A stretch of 64,000 bases of DNA. It comes from Synechococcus sp. SynAce01 (lineage in GTDB: Bacteria > Cyanobacteriota > Cyanobacteriia > PCC-6307 > Cyanobiaceae). The notes under the pieces were generated by a model that made no database searches, had not been told where the DNA came from, and worked only from the letters and a program-made list of their open reading frames with translations. A program made the translations under genes and the position numbers. Positions within the stretch are counted from its first letter, which is position 1. Each line of letters opens with the position of its first letter. Shown piece after piece: positions 63,425 through 64,000 of this stretch. Where the stretch lies: the NCBI RefSeq assembly GCF_001885215.1, contig NZ_CP018091.1, forward strand, positions 248,001 to 312,000. Reading direction: 5' to 3'.

Positions 63425-64000
63425 ATGAGAACAAGATCAGGTCAATCGAAAAGCTCAGAAATGGAATCAACAGATACAGAGCTTTCAAGTAATCTATCAA
63501 TACCTGATCTGATAGCAAAACTCAAAACATCTAAGACAGGGCTCAGCCAAGAGGAAGCTGATCAACGCCTTTCTAGGTACGGACCAAACGAATTAAAAGA
63601 ACAAAAAGCCAATCCCTTTCTGGCTTTTCTCCAGAACTTCTGGGGACCAATTCCATGGATGATTGAAATTGCAGCAGTTCTTTCGGCAATAGTGGGACAT
63701 TGGCCTGACTTCTTCATCATTCTCCTGTTGCTGATCTCCAATGCTTTTGTTGGCTTCTGGGAGGAACATGAGGCGGGCAACGCAATCGCTGCACTGAAGG
63801 CAAAGCTGTCTGTAAGAGCGCGAGTCAAACGGCATGGACAGTGGATCACGATCGCATCTCGTGAATTGGTACCAGGTGATTTGATCCGCCTGCGACTTGG
63901 TGACATTGTGCCCGCCGATGCCCGCCTGCTTGATGGGGATCCAGTCGAAGTCGATCAATCCGCTCTGACTGGCGAATCTTTACCCACTGAACGCAAGTCT
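63425..64000 (+). CDS. P-type H+-ATPase (IIIA), N-terminal part
   Basis: About 192 residues from ATG 63425, with an in-frame ATG at 63461, running off the window. The cation-transporter N-domain (SQEEADQRLSRYGPNELKEQ) is followed by two TM helices (PWMIEIAAVLSAIVGHWPDF, FIILLLLISNAFVGFWEE). The actuator domain has HEAGNAIAALKAKLSVRARV, VPGDLIRLRLGDIVPADARL and VDQSALTGESLPTE (the TGES loop). NAFVGFWEEHEAGNAI is characteristic of type IIIA plasma-membrane proton pumps. The DKTG phosphorylation site lies beyond the window. Confidence 0.92.
   Translation, partial: MRTRSGQSKSSEMESTDTELSSNLSIPDLIAKLKTSKTGLSQEEADQRLSRYGPNELKEQKANPFLAFLQNFWGPIPWMIEIAAVLSAIVGHWPDFFIILLLLISNAFVGFWEEHEAGNAIAALKAKLSVRARVKRHGQWITIASRELVPGDLIRLRLGDIVPADARLLDGDPVEVDQSALTGESLPTERKS

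Overview
The window looks like a picocyanobacterial chromosome (Synechococcus/Cyanobium type). The evidence is a high-light-inducible (Hli) protein, two DUF1651 proteins, a cyanobacterial AbrB-like regulator, DUF1993, DUF302 and DUF305 proteins, an NrsR/S (RppA/B)-like metal two-component pair, and repeated GCGATCGC (HIP1) octamers in the high-GC genes. Both ends are cut: an IS1595-type transposase runs off the left edge and a P-type H+-ATPase runs off the right. I saw no rRNA, tRNA or CRISPR array.

Layout. 0.9-8.3 kb is ordinary backbone: a three-gene ABC-2 export system, a lipid-anchored or secreted family-10-like glycosyl hydrolase, an MscS channel, an Hli protein and a DUF1993 protein. 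8.7-15.7 kb is a landing zone: an IS3 copy, an AT-rich membrane protein with a HEPN-like tail, an IS91 element with its own tyrosine recombinase, a uracil-DNA-glycosylase-like gene bracketed by two integrase C-terminal remnants, and a decayed UPF0175/DUF3368 toxin-antitoxin pair. 15.9-20.1 kb is a degenerate phage head module (DUF4055 portal-like, connector-like, LysM, scaffold-like genes) closed by a terminator. 20.6-25.1 kb carries small accessory genes, a LexA-box-like site and a RecD2-type helicase broken by many single-base frameshifts.

25.4-38.6 kb is a metal-resistance island: a DUF305 protein behind a MerR-type promoter, an EamA transporter with a histidine-rich tail, a DmeF-type Co/Ni CDF pump, TolC/adaptor/CusA-CzcA-type RND genes, a small CzcB-like membrane protein, a divergent response regulator and histidine kinase, a second DUF305 lipoprotein and a DUF302 protein. 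A near-identical 22-23 bp element lies before the regulator gene and before the second DUF305 gene, with a related arrangement before a secreted protein at 44.9 kb.

38.9-51.3 kb mixes small genes (MNT antitoxin with a HepT stub, nuclease, AbrB-like regulator, DUF1651, a PEP-CTERM-type exported protein) with IS1182, IS481 (clean TCTAGA duplication) and an IS3 copy split by an IS30 element. 51.4-57.3 kb, on the minus strand, is the most unusual part: a four-gene set of a Mur-ligase-like C-terminal protein, a cyanophycin-synthetase-like ATP-grasp protein lacking the Mur P-loop, an alkaline-phosphatase-superfamily hydrolase and a GT4 glycosyltransferase, apparently one operon. Its upstream end is cut by an IS21 element. 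57.3-62.8 kb is IS21, IS3 and IS110 wreckage plus a patatin remnant, and the window closes with the P-type ATPase.
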